Shown here one piece after another: positions 1 to 9,031 of a stretch of 60,839 nucleotides of DNA. Numbering within the stretch: position 1 is the stretch's first letter; each line of letters starts with the position of its first letter. A program made the position numbers and the translations under genes. Under the pieces are notes generated by a model that saw only the letters and a program-made list of their open reading frames with translations, was not told where the DNA came from and did not search any database. The DNA comes from Bacteroidota bacterium (GTDB taxonomy: Bacteria > Bacteroidota > Bacteroidia > Flavobacteriales_D > Crocinitomicaceae), in contig CANCJF010000002.1 of assembly GCA_947378245.1 (NCBI GenBank), positions 1 to 60,839 of the forward strand. Direction: 5' to 3'.

Positions 1-5
1 CGGCG

Positions 6-25
6 TAATGGACATTTTTTAGGCT
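6..25. repeat. Left terminal inverted repeat of the IS
   Basis: taatggacattttttaggct, exact reverse complement of 1164-1183 and 1204-1223. Confidence 0.9.
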
Positions 26-84
26 AAAAACCTCTACAACCCTTATTATAACTACGTTTGAAGCAAATCAAATACTTTGAATAA

Positions 85-990
85 AAAAAATGCTTTTACT
101 GTGGTAAGGGATTTACCAAGAAAAATGGACTCGTAAAAGGTGTTCAGCTATACAAATGTGGAAATTGTGGCAAACAATTTTTAGGTGGAAATCGTATTAG
201 TAATGAAAATATTTGGTCAGATTATGTTTTTGGAAAACAAACGTATGCTCAATTATCTGAAAAGTATTCTTGTTCAATAAAAACAGTACAGAGACGTTTA
301 GACCAAATTTCTGTTTCCCTGAAAAAGAAGAATCCGAGGAAAATAATTGTATTAACAGATACAACTTATTGGGGGCGAGTTTTTGGATTAATGCTTTTTA
401 AAGATGCACTTACAAAAGAAAACTTGTTGAAATATTATGTGAAATCAGAAACAAACGCACTTTATATTCAAGGAATTGAAGAATTAAAAACGCAAGGTTT
501 TGAAGTTATAGCAATTGTTTGTGATGGAAGAAAAGGTTTGATTACGAGCTTTAAAGATATACCCGTTCAGATGTGTCAATTTCATCAATCAGCAATAATT
601 AGACGCTATTTAACTAAGAAGCCGAAATTAAAAGCAGCGCAAGAATTAATGGAAGTAGTTGATTTACTTACCAAAACAGATAAAGAATCATTTATTGGAG
701 CATTATCTACGTGGTTTGATAAATGGGAACTATTTTTGAATGAAAGAACCATAAATGAAAATACACAGAAAAGCTTTTATACACATAAAAAACTTAGAAG
801 TGCATATAGAAGTTTGAAAAATAATCTTCCTTGGTTGTTTACTTGGTATGATAATTATGACTTACAAATTCCAAACACTACAAATGCTATTGACGGACAT
901 TTTTCTGATCTAAAAAACAAATTAAGGAATCATAATGGGTTATCAATGGAAAGAAAAAAGAAATTCATAGATGAGTTTTTAAAGGCATAA
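85..990 (+). CDS. IS256-family transposase, variant Zn-binding type; frame open from 85, no ATG until 391
   Basis: Frame-1 translation upstream of the listed ORF gives KKCFYCGKGFTKKNGLVKGVQLYKCGNCGKQFLGG... (CxxC/CxxC Zn ribbon), LTDTTYWG, VCDGRKG, CQFHQ, TTNAIDGHFSDLKNKLRNHNGLS. The frame is open from 85 after a stop at 82-84. Confidence 0.8.
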   Translation, partial: KKCFYCGKGFTKKNGLVKGVQLYKCGNCGKQFLGGNRISNENIWSDYVFGKQTYAQLSEKYSCSIKTVQRRLDQISVSLKKKNPRKIIVLTDTTYWGRVFGLMLFKDALTKENLLKYYVKSETNALYIQGIEELKTQGFEVIAIVCDGRKGLITSFKDIPVQMCQFHQSAIIRRYLTKKPKLKAAQELMEVVDLLTKTDKESFIGALSTWFDKWELFLNERTINENTQKSFYTHKKLRSAYRSLKNNLPWLFTWYDNYDLQIPNTTNAIDGHFSDLKNKLRNHNGLSMERKKKFIDEFLKA

Positions 991-1163
991 TGTTCTCAAA
1001 AAATGTGATGGAATATTGTAAAAATATCCACCACATTCATTTTCATCGAACGTTAAACCTATCCCTATTCAGGTTGCTCTCCAGCATTGCCTGCTTCCGT
1101 TTTGGAATAACATTTAAAGTTCTGAAAAAATAATATACGATTTCATATAGAATAAAAATAAAG

Positions 1164-1183
1164 AGCCTAAAAAATGTCCATTA
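1164..1183. repeat. Right terminal inverted repeat, copy 1
   Basis: agcctaaaaaatgtccatta. Confidence 0.9.
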
Positions 1184-1203
1184 GAGAGCAACATCTAAAA
1201 ATC

Positions 1204-1223
1204 AGCCTAAAAAATGTCCATTA
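1204..1223. repeat. Right terminal inverted repeat, copy 2
   Basis: agcctaaaaaatgtccatta, identical to 1164-1183 and offset by 40 bp. Confidence 0.9.
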
Positions 1224-1303
1224 TATCAAAAAAACATTTAAGGTGATTATTTTTAAGCAGATGATGTAGAAGTATTAACTTCATTGCTACTTCGCTATAC
1301 AAA

Positions 1304-1333
1304 CCCGCTCCGCTGAATTTGTAATCCTGCGGC
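1304..1333 (-). repeat. REP-like palindromic repeat, left copy flanking RAYT
   Basis: cccgctccgctgaatttgtaatcctgcggc; its reverse complement matches 2058-2087 at 29/30 positions. Confidence 0.85.
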
Positions 1334-1373
1334 ACATTCAATTAAAATTCACCAAAAAAATTTACAACATCTC

Positions 1374-1943
1374 TCAATAAGTCACCAACATTTGACTGAT
1401 TACTTCTACTTCCAAAACACTTTCTATGTCCTGATAATTACTTGCAGATGAATACTTCCAATGATATCCTTCATTAACATAACCTGCTTTCACAGGGTTG
1501 TTATGTATGTAATTAATTTTCTCCCAAGTAAATTTAGGACTATAAATTTCTATCGCGTGATTTCCAACTTGCCAAAATTTATAGTATTTATGTTTCACAC
1601 TTTGTTCTGCTTCATTTTCAAATAATTTCAACATCCATTCACGTCGACTTTCGGGTTCGTTTTGAATCTGAAAAAGTATCTTTTTGGAAGTAAACTTTTT
1701 GAAATCTCGAATCACATCTTTCAATTCAAAAGGTTCATTCGTATTGACCAACATGTGAATGTGATTACTCATAATACAATAGGCAAAAATATTCAAACCC
1801 TTTGCTTTCTGACAATATTTTAACGATTCAATAATTGCATCACAATGATTTTTTCGTGTGAAGACGTCGACCCAATTTACTGCCGTCATGGTGATGTAAT
1901 AGGTCTTATTTTCTTTGATGTTTTGCTTAACTCCTTGTTCCAT
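1374..1943 (-). CDS. REP-associated tyrosine transposase (RAYT) / Y1_Tnp IS200-like HUH transposase
   Basis: YCIMSNHIHMLV HUH motif, YIHNNPVKAGYV and W.YSSA.NY motifs typical of RAYT proteins; flanked by inverted REP-like palindromes. Confidence 0.9.
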   Translation of the reverse strand: MEQGVKQNIKENKTYYITMTAVNWVDVFTRKNHCDAIIESLKYCQKAKGLNIFAYCIMSNHIHMLVNTNEPFELKDVIRDFKKFTSKKILFQIQNEPESRREWMLKLFENEAEQSVKHKYYKFWQVGNHAIEIYSPKFTWEKINYIHNNPVKAGYVNEGYHWKYSSASNYQDIESVLEVEVISQMLVTY

Positions 1944-2045
1944 GTACTTGAAGTTAAGAAAATATAGTAGATAATAAAAATGGTTATAAATGATTTTTTA
2001 GAATGATTAACTCGTTGTTACTTCGCGATAATAATAAAACTGAAC

Positions 2046-2318
2046 GTGGAAGAAAGAGCCGCAGGATTACAAATCCAGCGGAGCGGGAAAAAATACAAAT
2101 TAGGAAATGAATTTTTTTCTTGTGCGCTGAAACAAATGAAGCGTTTAAAGAATGATTTTTTACTCTACGAAATTAAATATCAAAACGTAAGATGTGTCAG
2201 TATTGACCGTTTCCCCTATCTAATTCATTACACTATCAATGAAAATGAAAAAGTAGTTTTTATTAATGCTGTAATTGGAATGAGTCAGGATCCCGAAACT
2301 CATTGGGGAAAACGATAA
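2046..2318 (+). CDS. RelE/ParE-family toxin-like protein, 5' end formed by a REP repeat (truncated or chimeric)
   Basis: GTG start; C-terminal RFPYLIHYTINENEKVVFINAVIGMSQDPETHW resembles the ParE/RelE core; N-terminal residues RAAGLQIQRSG are encoded by the REP. Confidence 0.5.
   Translation: MEERAAGLQIQRSGKKYKLGNEFFSCALKQMKRLKNDFLLYEIKYQNVRCVSIDRFPYLIHYTINENEKVVFINAVIGMSQDPETHWGKR
2058..2087 (+). repeat. REP-like palindromic repeat, right copy flanking RAYT
   Basis: gccgcaggattacaaatccagcggagcggg; contains the imperfect palindrome CCGCAGGAT-TACAA-ATCCAGCGG. Confidence 0.85.
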
Positions 2319-2339
2319 ATTACAAAAAGTAAATTTCTC

Positions 2340-2615
2340 TCAAAAAATAACAGCATAGCTGTTTTGCAGCTCAAATACATAGGAACGAATAATAAGAAAA
2401 TCAGGTAGCTCAATTGCGCACTTTAAAAGTGCCTTTATAACATCAAATAGATATATCAATCCTATAATAATCATTCCTATTGAAACAACATAACCTCTTA
2501 TATGAGAAATATATCCAAATGAAAATGTTGCTTTTTTATGTTCTTCATCTTTGACACTAAGAAATAAAACAAATATACCGACAATTAAACAAAAACCACT
2601 TCTAATAAAATCCAT
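2340..2615 (-). CDS. Hypothetical small membrane protein
   Basis: 91-aa ORF with two hydrophobic segments. Confidence 0.5.
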   Translation of the reverse strand: MDFIRSGFCLIVGIFVLFLSVKDEEHKKATFSFGYISHIRGYVVSIGMIIIGLIYLFDVIKALLKCAIELPDFLIIRSYVFELQNSYAVIF

Positions 2616-2733
2616 TTACATAAGTTTTTTAAAGTTAAAATTAATTTTTTTTGATTGAAAAACACACATGTAAGAAAATTATACTCCGCTAGAAATGTTT
2701 CCCAGCGACACAATTCTCTAAAATTCTAACTTC

Positions 2734-2767
2734 ACAAAAAACCCGTAACAACATACATCGCTACGGG
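2734..2767 (-). terminator. Putative intrinsic terminator of the nuo operon
   Basis: CCCGTA (2742-2747) / TACGGG (2762-2767) stem; A-run on the left (+ strand) gives a U-tract on minus-strand transcripts leaving nuoN. Confidence 0.6.
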
Positions 2768-2841
2768 AAATTATCATTCAATATTTTTAGGAATAACTTA
2801 ACCAGTCATTCCGTAACTCGTCACTCTTAACTCCTCACTTA

Positions 2842-4212
2842 TTACCATCCCCCACTCATCAAATCAGGAAAAATTCCTAACGCAACAGTAAACAAAATAC
2901 AAAGTATCAATACCAATTTAACAGTACCATTCATCGGAATAACCTCTTCGCTTTCTCCTTTAAACATCGTTACGATTAAACGGAAATAGTAATAAATACT
3001 GATTGCAGAACCAATTAACGCTACTACCACTAAACCAATTCCGTGATTTTCTAAATACGAAGTAAACAAATAGTATTTTCCGAAGAATCCTGCGAATGGT
3101 GGGATACCAGCCAAAGACAACATAGAAATAATCGTTGCTAACGCTAATAAAGGATTTTTCTTCCCTAGGCCTTCAAAAGAACTAAAGTTTGTATCTCCTT
3201 TAGCATTTAAAACTAACGTAATTATTGCAAAGGCTGCGATGGTTGCGACAGAATAAGCTAGGGTATAATAAACAAGCGCATTTCCACCTGAAGCGTTATT
3301 TGCTAAAATCGCTAATAACAAATACCCTGCATGCGAAATACCAGAATAAGCCAACATACGTTTTGCTGATGATTGGAAGACTGCAATTAGATTTCCTAAA
3401 ATAATCGTGATACCTGCGATATACGATAAGGTACATTCCCAAGCGATACTTTGCGATGCGAAACTAACAGTAAACAATTTGTAAAACGCAGCAATCGCAG
3501 CTGTCTTAACAATCGTAGACATTAAACTTGTCACTTGAATTGGCGCTCCATCATATACATCCGGTGCCCAAAAATGAAACGGTACTGCTGAAATTTTAAA
3601 GGATAAACCAATTACTAATAAGGTAATCCCTGTATACACTAATTCTAAATGCTCCGGACTATTTTCCATGTACATTTTGATTTCAGCTATATCAAACGTA
3701 GCTGTAGCTCCGTAAATGAAAGCAATACCCATCAACAAGAAACCAGTTGCAAAAGCCCCCATCAAAAAGTATTTCATCGAGGACTCATTGGAAGCTAAAT
3801 CTCCTTTTTTACTACCTGCCATTACATACATACAGATAGATAAAATTTCAATTCCGATAAACAACATCGTTACATTGTTATACGACACCATGCATACAGC
3901 TCCAACCAATGCAAACAAGATCAAGGTTGTTTTATCTGCAATATGCTCGCTATCATCAAAAATTGGCGCTGAAGACAAGAACCATAAAATGGCTGTCAAT
4001 ACCAATACAGCAATGAATGAAATTGATAAATTATCAAAATTTACCATGTTTGAGAATTGCAATGGCGTTGGATTATCCCATTCTAAAAAGGTAATTCCAA
4101 GCGTTAAGATCAATCCTACAATGGTTAACTTATAAATATACTTTTTGAAATTTAGTATTTCAGATACGATTCCTAAAATACCTAATCCACTTATTAATAG
4201 TAATGCTTTCAT
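2842..4212 (-). CDS. nuoN: NADH-quinone oxidoreductase subunit N
   Basis: Proton_antipo_M-type membrane protein in canonical nuo order; PFAGFFGKYYLF motif. Confidence 0.95.
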   Translation of the reverse strand: MKALLLISGLGILGIVSEILNFKKYIYKLTIVGLILTLGITFLEWDNPTPLQFSNMVNFDNLSISFIAVLVLTAILWFLSSAPIFDDSEHIADKTTLILFALVGAVCMVSYNNVTMLFIGIEILSICMYVMAGSKKGDLASNESSMKYFLMGAFATGFLLMGIAFIYGATATFDIAEIKMYMENSPEHLELVYTGITLLVIGLSFKISAVPFHFWAPDVYDGAPIQVTSLMSTIVKTAAIAAFYKLFTVSFASQSIAWECTLSYIAGITIILGNLIAVFQSSAKRMLAYSGISHAGYLLLAILANNASGGNALVYYTLAYSVATIAAFAIITLVLNAKGDTNFSSFEGLGKKNPLLALATIISMLSLAGIPPFAGFFGKYYLFTSYLENHGIGLVVVALIGSAISIYYYFRLIVTMFKGESEEVIPMNGTVKLVLILCILFTVALGIFPDLMSGGW

Positions 4213-4235
4213 AATTATGTAATTTCCGTTAGGAC

Positions 4236-5696
4236 TTATTTAATTGTAACTTCCATGATTGTGAACAAATTCTTCACTGCTGGAGTAATAACGTCTAATA
4301 ATGGTTTTGGATAAACCCCCATCACAAAAATCAAAACGATAAGTGGGAATAAAATCACTTTCTCCTGCCATACTAAATCGAAAAATTTATCAGATACAGT
4401 CGACTTATCTCCTAGAATGGATACTTGGTAACTTTTCAACATATAAACAGCACCTAATATAGTAGATAAACCAGCAAAACCTGCTAACCAACCGTTGTAC
4501 TCATACACACCTACTAACAATAAAAACTCTCCAATAAATCCACTTGTCAAAGGTAACGCGATACTCGCCATCATGATAATCATGAAAGAGGTTGCATATA
4601 CTGGAGCAACTGATCTAATTCCACCAAGTTCGTTCAACTGTCTTGTATTCGTACGATTTACTAAGATATCCACAACATAGAATAATCCTACTGCAGAAAT
4701 ACCATGTGCAAACATTTGAACTACTGCTCCCGAAATACCATTGTAAGTCATACTAAATACACCTGCTGCAATTAAACCTACGTGAGCTGCAGAAGAATAT
4801 GCAATCAAACGTTTGTAATCTTTTTGGAACATCGCTAACAAGGATGCGTAAATAACTCCTATCACAGCCAAAGTAATCGCTATGTGTGCATTATCATTCA
4901 CTCCCATTGGTACGATTGGCAACAATATTTTAAGTGCACCATAAACACCCATTTTTGACATGACTCCAGATAATAACATCGTCCCTGGTGTAGGAGCATC
5001 CGTGTAGGTATCAGCCAACCAAGAATGAAATGGGAAAATCGGCATCTTAATTGCAAAAGCAAAAAACAACATCCAAAACACCCAATTCTGTGTTCCCTCT
5101 GTCAATTGCAAATCATACAATGCTTGTAAGGAGAAATTGTGAGGAAGTGGTGTTTGTAAATACAAATAAATTAACGCTGCTAACATTAACAAACTTCCTG
5201 CTAAAGTATAGATGAAGAATTTGAAAGTGATACGGATACGATCTGCACCTCCCCACAATAAGGCGATGAAGTAAATTGGTAATAAAGCAATTTCCCAGAA
5301 GATGTAAAATAAAAACGCATCTTGCGAAGTAAATACCCCTATCAATCCAAATTGCATTAACATCATCAACGCATACAAAGTAGATGGGTTTTTATACGTG
5401 TTGCGATTTGCAACCATAATAATAAATGGCATCAATAAAGTTGTCAATAGTACCAAAATCAAACTGATTCCATCCATACCAACATGGAAATTGATTCCCA
5501 TTCCTTTTATCCAAGGAATGTTCGTCACATATTGTGCAAGCACTTGTTTTTTATCAAATTGAACAAACGCTGTTACGCCTAATACAAGTTGAACTAAACT
5601 TGCACCAAGAGCGATTTTCTTAACGTTTTCTCCTTTTAGAAAGAATAATAATATTCCTATAACTAACGGGAAAAATAAAAGTGTAGTAGTTATCAT
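4236..5696 (-). CDS. nuoM: NADH-quinone oxidoreductase subunit M
   Basis: FKFFIYTLAGSLLML, KMPIFPFHSWLADTYTDAPTPGTMLLSGVMSKMGVYG motifs; operon position. Confidence 0.96.
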   Translation of the reverse strand: MITTTLLFFPLVIGILLFFLKGENVKKIALGASLVQLVLGVTAFVQFDKKQVLAQYVTNIPWIKGMGINFHVGMDGISLILVLLTTLLMPFIIMVANRNTYKNPSTLYALMMLMQFGLIGVFTSQDAFLFYIFWEIALLPIYFIALLWGGADRIRITFKFFIYTLAGSLLMLAALIYLYLQTPLPHNFSLQALYDLQLTEGTQNWVFWMLFFAFAIKMPIFPFHSWLADTYTDAPTPGTMLLSGVMSKMGVYGALKILLPIVPMGVNDNAHIAITLAVIGVIYASLLAMFQKDYKRLIAYSSAAHVGLIAAGVFSMTYNGISGAVVQMFAHGISAVGLFYVVDILVNRTNTRQLNELGGIRSVAPVYATSFMIIMMASIALPLTSGFIGEFLLLVGVYEYNGWLAGFAGLSTILGAVYMLKSYQVSILGDKSTVSDKFFDLVWQEKVILFPLIVLIFVMGVYPKPLLDVITPAVKNLFTIMEVTIK

Positions 5697-5706
5697 TCTC
5701 TGTTTG

Positions 5707-7614
5707 TTATTTGTTAAATAAATTAAGTGCTAATATTACCAAGATTCCAATAACCATCGCGAAGATGTAGAAACCTGTATTTCCTGTTTGTAGTTTACGC
5801 GCTTGACCACTAATAAACAAAACCAATTTTCCAATCCCATTTACGATAGCATCTACTCCTTTTAATTCTAAGAATTTGTAAGAAAAACTTGCTAATCCAT
5901 TCAATGGTTTAACGATAATAGCGTTATAGAATTCATCTACATAGTATTTGTTAGCCAACAAACGAGGAATAAATCCTTGTTTCACGCTATCATCTGCAGG
6001 AACAAATCCTTTCGTTACAAATTTGTTACGTGCAAATAAAATCATCAAAATGGTAATCGTAACCGTTACACCCATCAAAACATATTCTGTAGAATGTGAT
6101 AATTTATGACCATGTGCATAAATTTCAGACTCTTTAAATACTGGAGCTAAGAAATGTTCTAACCAATGATTTCCGCCTAATACATGAGGTATTCCGATAA
6201 AACCTGCTACAACAGCTAAAACTGAAAGAATAACCAATGGAATGGTCATTGTTTTTGGAGATTCATGTAAATGATGTTTTTGATCTTCTGTACCTCTAAA
6301 CGTACCCATGAATGTTAAGTAGAACAAACGGAACATATAGAAAGTGGTCATCATCGAACCTAACACACCCAATACCCAGAAAATTGGATTTACTTGAAAT
6401 GCATGTGCTAAAATTTCGTCCTTTGAAAAGAATCCTGAAAATGGAGGAATACCAGAAATAGCGATTGTACCAACTAAGAATGTCATGTAGGTAATTGGAA
6501 CGTATTTTTTCAATCCACCCATTTTACGAATATCTTGTTCTCCGCCCATAGCATGTATTACACTACCAGCACCCAAGAATAATAATGCTTTAAAAAATGC
6601 ATGTGTAATCAAATGAAAGACACCACCCGTAAAAGCACCTACCCCTAATGCTAAGAACATATATCCTAACTGACTCACGGTAGAATAAGCCAATACTTTT
6701 TTAATGTCGTTTTGGAAAATACCAATCGTTGCAGCAAAAACAGCAGTTGCACCACCAATAATTGCTACAAATCCAAGAGTGTCTGGAGTAAGACTATACA
6801 AAATGTTTGAACGAGCAATCATGTAAACCCCTGCAGTAACCATCGTTGCTGCGTGTATCAATGCGGAAACTGGAGTTGGCCCTGCCATCGCATCTGGTAA
6901 CCAAGTGTACAATGGAATCTGAGCACTTTTACCCATTGCTCCAACAAATAATAACAACGTAATTGCTACAATTGTTGGATCATTTTCTGTAAAATTTAAC
7001 GCTCCTCCAAATACACCACTGTATTGAATCGTACCAAAAGTAGTGTAGATTAAGAAGATTCCTAAAATAAATCCTAAATCCCCGATACGGTTTACGATAA
7101 AGGCTTTTTTCGCAGCATCGTTATATGGTTGATTTTTGAACCAGAATCCAATTAACAAGTAAGATGCTAAACCTACACCTTCCCAACCTGCAAACATTAC
7201 TAAGTAATTGTCTCCAAGCACTAACAACAACATGAAGAATACAAATAAGTTCAGGTAAGAGAAGAACTTCGCGTACCCTTCATCATCGTGCATATACCCC
7301 ATAGAATATAAATGAATCAAAAATCCGACACCTGTAATGATTAACAACATAATTGATGTCAATGAATCGACTAAGAAAGCAATATTCACATGAAAATCTA
7401 CCGTTCCGATCCATTCAAAAAGCGTTACGGTTGTTGGTTTCCCATCACCACCTAACACATCAAAAAATACACCTAACGATAATACAAACGATCCAAAAAC
7501 CATTGCACTCGCAATGATACCTGCCAAACTTTTAGAAAAGTAGGATTTACCTAAACTAATAAGCAAAAAACCTACTAATGGTAAAAGTGGTACTAACCAA
7601 ATTAATTCCTTCAT
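5707..7614 (-). CDS. nuoL: NADH-quinone oxidoreductase subunit L
   Basis: GWEGVGLASYLLIGFW, KSAQIPLYTWLPDAMAGPTPVSALIHAATMVTAGVYM motifs. Confidence 0.97.
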   Translation of the reverse strand: MKELIWLVPLLPLVGFLLISLGKSYFSKSLAGIIASAMVFGSFVLSLGVFFDVLGGDGKPTTVTLFEWIGTVDFHVNIAFLVDSLTSIMLLIITGVGFLIHLYSMGYMHDDEGYAKFFSYLNLFVFFMLLLVLGDNYLVMFAGWEGVGLASYLLIGFWFKNQPYNDAAKKAFIVNRIGDLGFILGIFLIYTTFGTIQYSGVFGGALNFTENDPTIVAITLLLFVGAMGKSAQIPLYTWLPDAMAGPTPVSALIHAATMVTAGVYMIARSNILYSLTPDTLGFVAIIGGATAVFAATIGIFQNDIKKVLAYSTVSQLGYMFLALGVGAFTGGVFHLITHAFFKALLFLGAGSVIHAMGGEQDIRKMGGLKKYVPITYMTFLVGTIAISGIPPFSGFFSKDEILAHAFQVNPIFWVLGVLGSMMTTFYMFRLFYLTFMGTFRGTEDQKHHLHESPKTMTIPLVILSVLAVVAGFIGIPHVLGGNHWLEHFLAPVFKESEIYAHGHKLSHSTEYVLMGVTVTITILMILFARNKFVTKGFVPADDSVKQGFIPRLLANKYYVDEFYNAIIVKPLNGLASFSYKFLELKGVDAIVNGIGKLVLFISGQARKLQTGNTGFYIFAMVIGILVILALNLFNK

Positions 7615-7619
7615 CGTTC

Positions 7620-7937
7620 TTAAAATTTAAGTTTATTAAGAAACCCAACATCTGTTGTGTTTGTATTTCTGTGCATCATAATTAAAATGGAAAGTCCTAC
7701 CGCAACCTCAGCTGCTGCCACTGCCATTATAAAAAATACGAATACTTGTCCTGAACCATCTCCGTGATGAGCTGAAAAAGCCACCATCAATAAATTCACT
7801 GCATTTAACATCAACTCAATACACATAAAGATGATGATTGCATTTCTTCTTAATAGAACACCCATTACTCCAATAGAGAAAAGGATCACACTTACTAAGA
7901 TATAATGATTTAAAGGAATTGCTTGTAATGTTCCCAT
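7620..7937 (-). CDS. nuoK: NADH-quinone oxidoreductase subunit K
   Basis: [20 protein letters not shown] motif, 105 aa. Confidence 0.97.
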   Translation of the reverse strand: MGTLQAIPLNHYILVSVILFSIGVMGVLLRRNAIIIFMCIELMLNAVNLLMVAFSAHHGDGSGQVFVFFIMAVAAAEVAVGLSILIMMHRNTNTTDVGFLNKLKF

Positions 7938-7940
7938 AGC

Positions 7941-8450
7941 TTATTTTTTAGTGTCTTTTTTACTTAACATAATCGCTCCAATCATTGCACTCAAAAGAAG
8001 TACCGATGAAATTTCAAAAGGTAAAGCAAACTCATTGAATAAGATTTTACCCAAGTTAGCGGTAACTCCAATTTCTGGATTGTCTTGAATTAAAGGCATT
8101 GTTTCTGCTTTATGAAACGTAGCAACTAATGTCAACATCAATAATCCTCCGGAAAGTACTCCTGCAAATTTTACCCAGTTCTTCTTTACTGGCTCTGCGT
8201 CTACATTCAAGTTCAAGAGCATTAATACATACAGGAATAATACCATAATTGCTCCGGCATATACAACAATGTGAACCACCGCTAAAAACTGAGCATTCAA
8301 TAATACATAGTGACCTGCAATAGCAAAGAATGTTAATACCAAGTATAACACGCTATGGATAGGATTTTTAGAAAATACTACCATCAACGCGGAAAGTATT
8401 GCTAAAAAGGATAGGAAATAAAATACGTACTGTGTCATAGCTTCTATCAA
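7941..8450 (-). CDS. nuoJ: NADH-quinone oxidoreductase subunit J
   Basis: NPIHSVLYLVLTFF..VVHIVVYAGAIMVLFLYVLMLLN. Confidence 0.96.
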   Translation of the reverse strand: MIEAMTQYVFYFLSFLAILSALMVVFSKNPIHSVLYLVLTFFAIAGHYVLLNAQFLAVVHIVVYAGAIMVLFLYVLMLLNLNVDAEPVKKNWVKFAGVLSGGLLMLTLVATFHKAETMPLIQDNPEIGVTANLGKILFNEFALPFEISSVLLLSAMIGAIMLSKKDTKK

Positions 8451-9020
8451 TTATTTATTATGACTATATTTTTTGTTTTGTTTGAAATCCAACACATCTT
8501 GTGTTTGACGTCTTGTAACATCCACTCGGTCGTCTACTTTCTCTACCAATTTGTCTTTACCAAAAACGAAATCGCCTCTGTCAAATTCAGTTGGCACCAA
8601 ACGGTCCGTTAAGAAAATCGCTTCTTTCGGACAAGCTTCTTCACACAATCCGCAGAAAATACAACGCAACATATTAATTTCATAGTTGGCTGCATATTTT
8701 TCTTCACGGTATAATTTCTCTTCTCCTTCTTTACGTTCCGCAGCTTGCATTGTAATTGCTTCTGCAGGACAAGAAACCGCACAAAGTCCACAAGCAGTAC
8801 ATCTTTCAGCACCTTCATCATCTCGTTTTAGTACGTGGTGACCACGGTAGATAGGACTAAATTCTCTTTTTTGTTCTGGATATTGTATCGTAGCCGCTTT
8901 TTTAAACATGTGTTTAAACGTGATAATCATTCCGTTGATAATTGCAGGTAAATACAATTTCTCAGCAAATGTCATCTCTTTTTGAAGGACTGCTTTCGAT
9001 CTATTAGTTAGTGGTTGCAT
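8451..9020 (-). CDS. nuoI: NADH-quinone oxidoreductase subunit I (two 4Fe-4S ferredoxin motifs)
   Basis: CTACGLCAVSCPAEAI and CIFCGLCEEACPKEAI. Confidence 0.97.
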   Translation of the reverse strand: MQPLTNRSKAVLQKEMTFAEKLYLPAIINGMIITFKHMFKKAATIQYPEQKREFSPIYRGHHVLKRDDEGAERCTACGLCAVSCPAEAITMQAAERKEGEEKLYREEKYAANYEINMLRCIFCGLCEEACPKEAIFLTDRLVPTEFDRGDFVFGKDKLVEKVDDRVDVTRRQTQDVLDFKQNKKYSHNK

Positions 9021-9031
9021 CTCTTTCTTTC

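Larger units (their letters stand above)
6..1223 (+). mobile_element. IS256-like insertion sequence (variant with Zn-ribbon transposase), with duplicated right terminal repeat
   Basis: Perfect 20-bp terminal inverted repeats: taatggacattttttaggct at 6-25 and agcctaaaaaatgtccatta at 1164-1183 and again at 1204-1223, flanking a transposase ORF. Confidence 0.85.
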
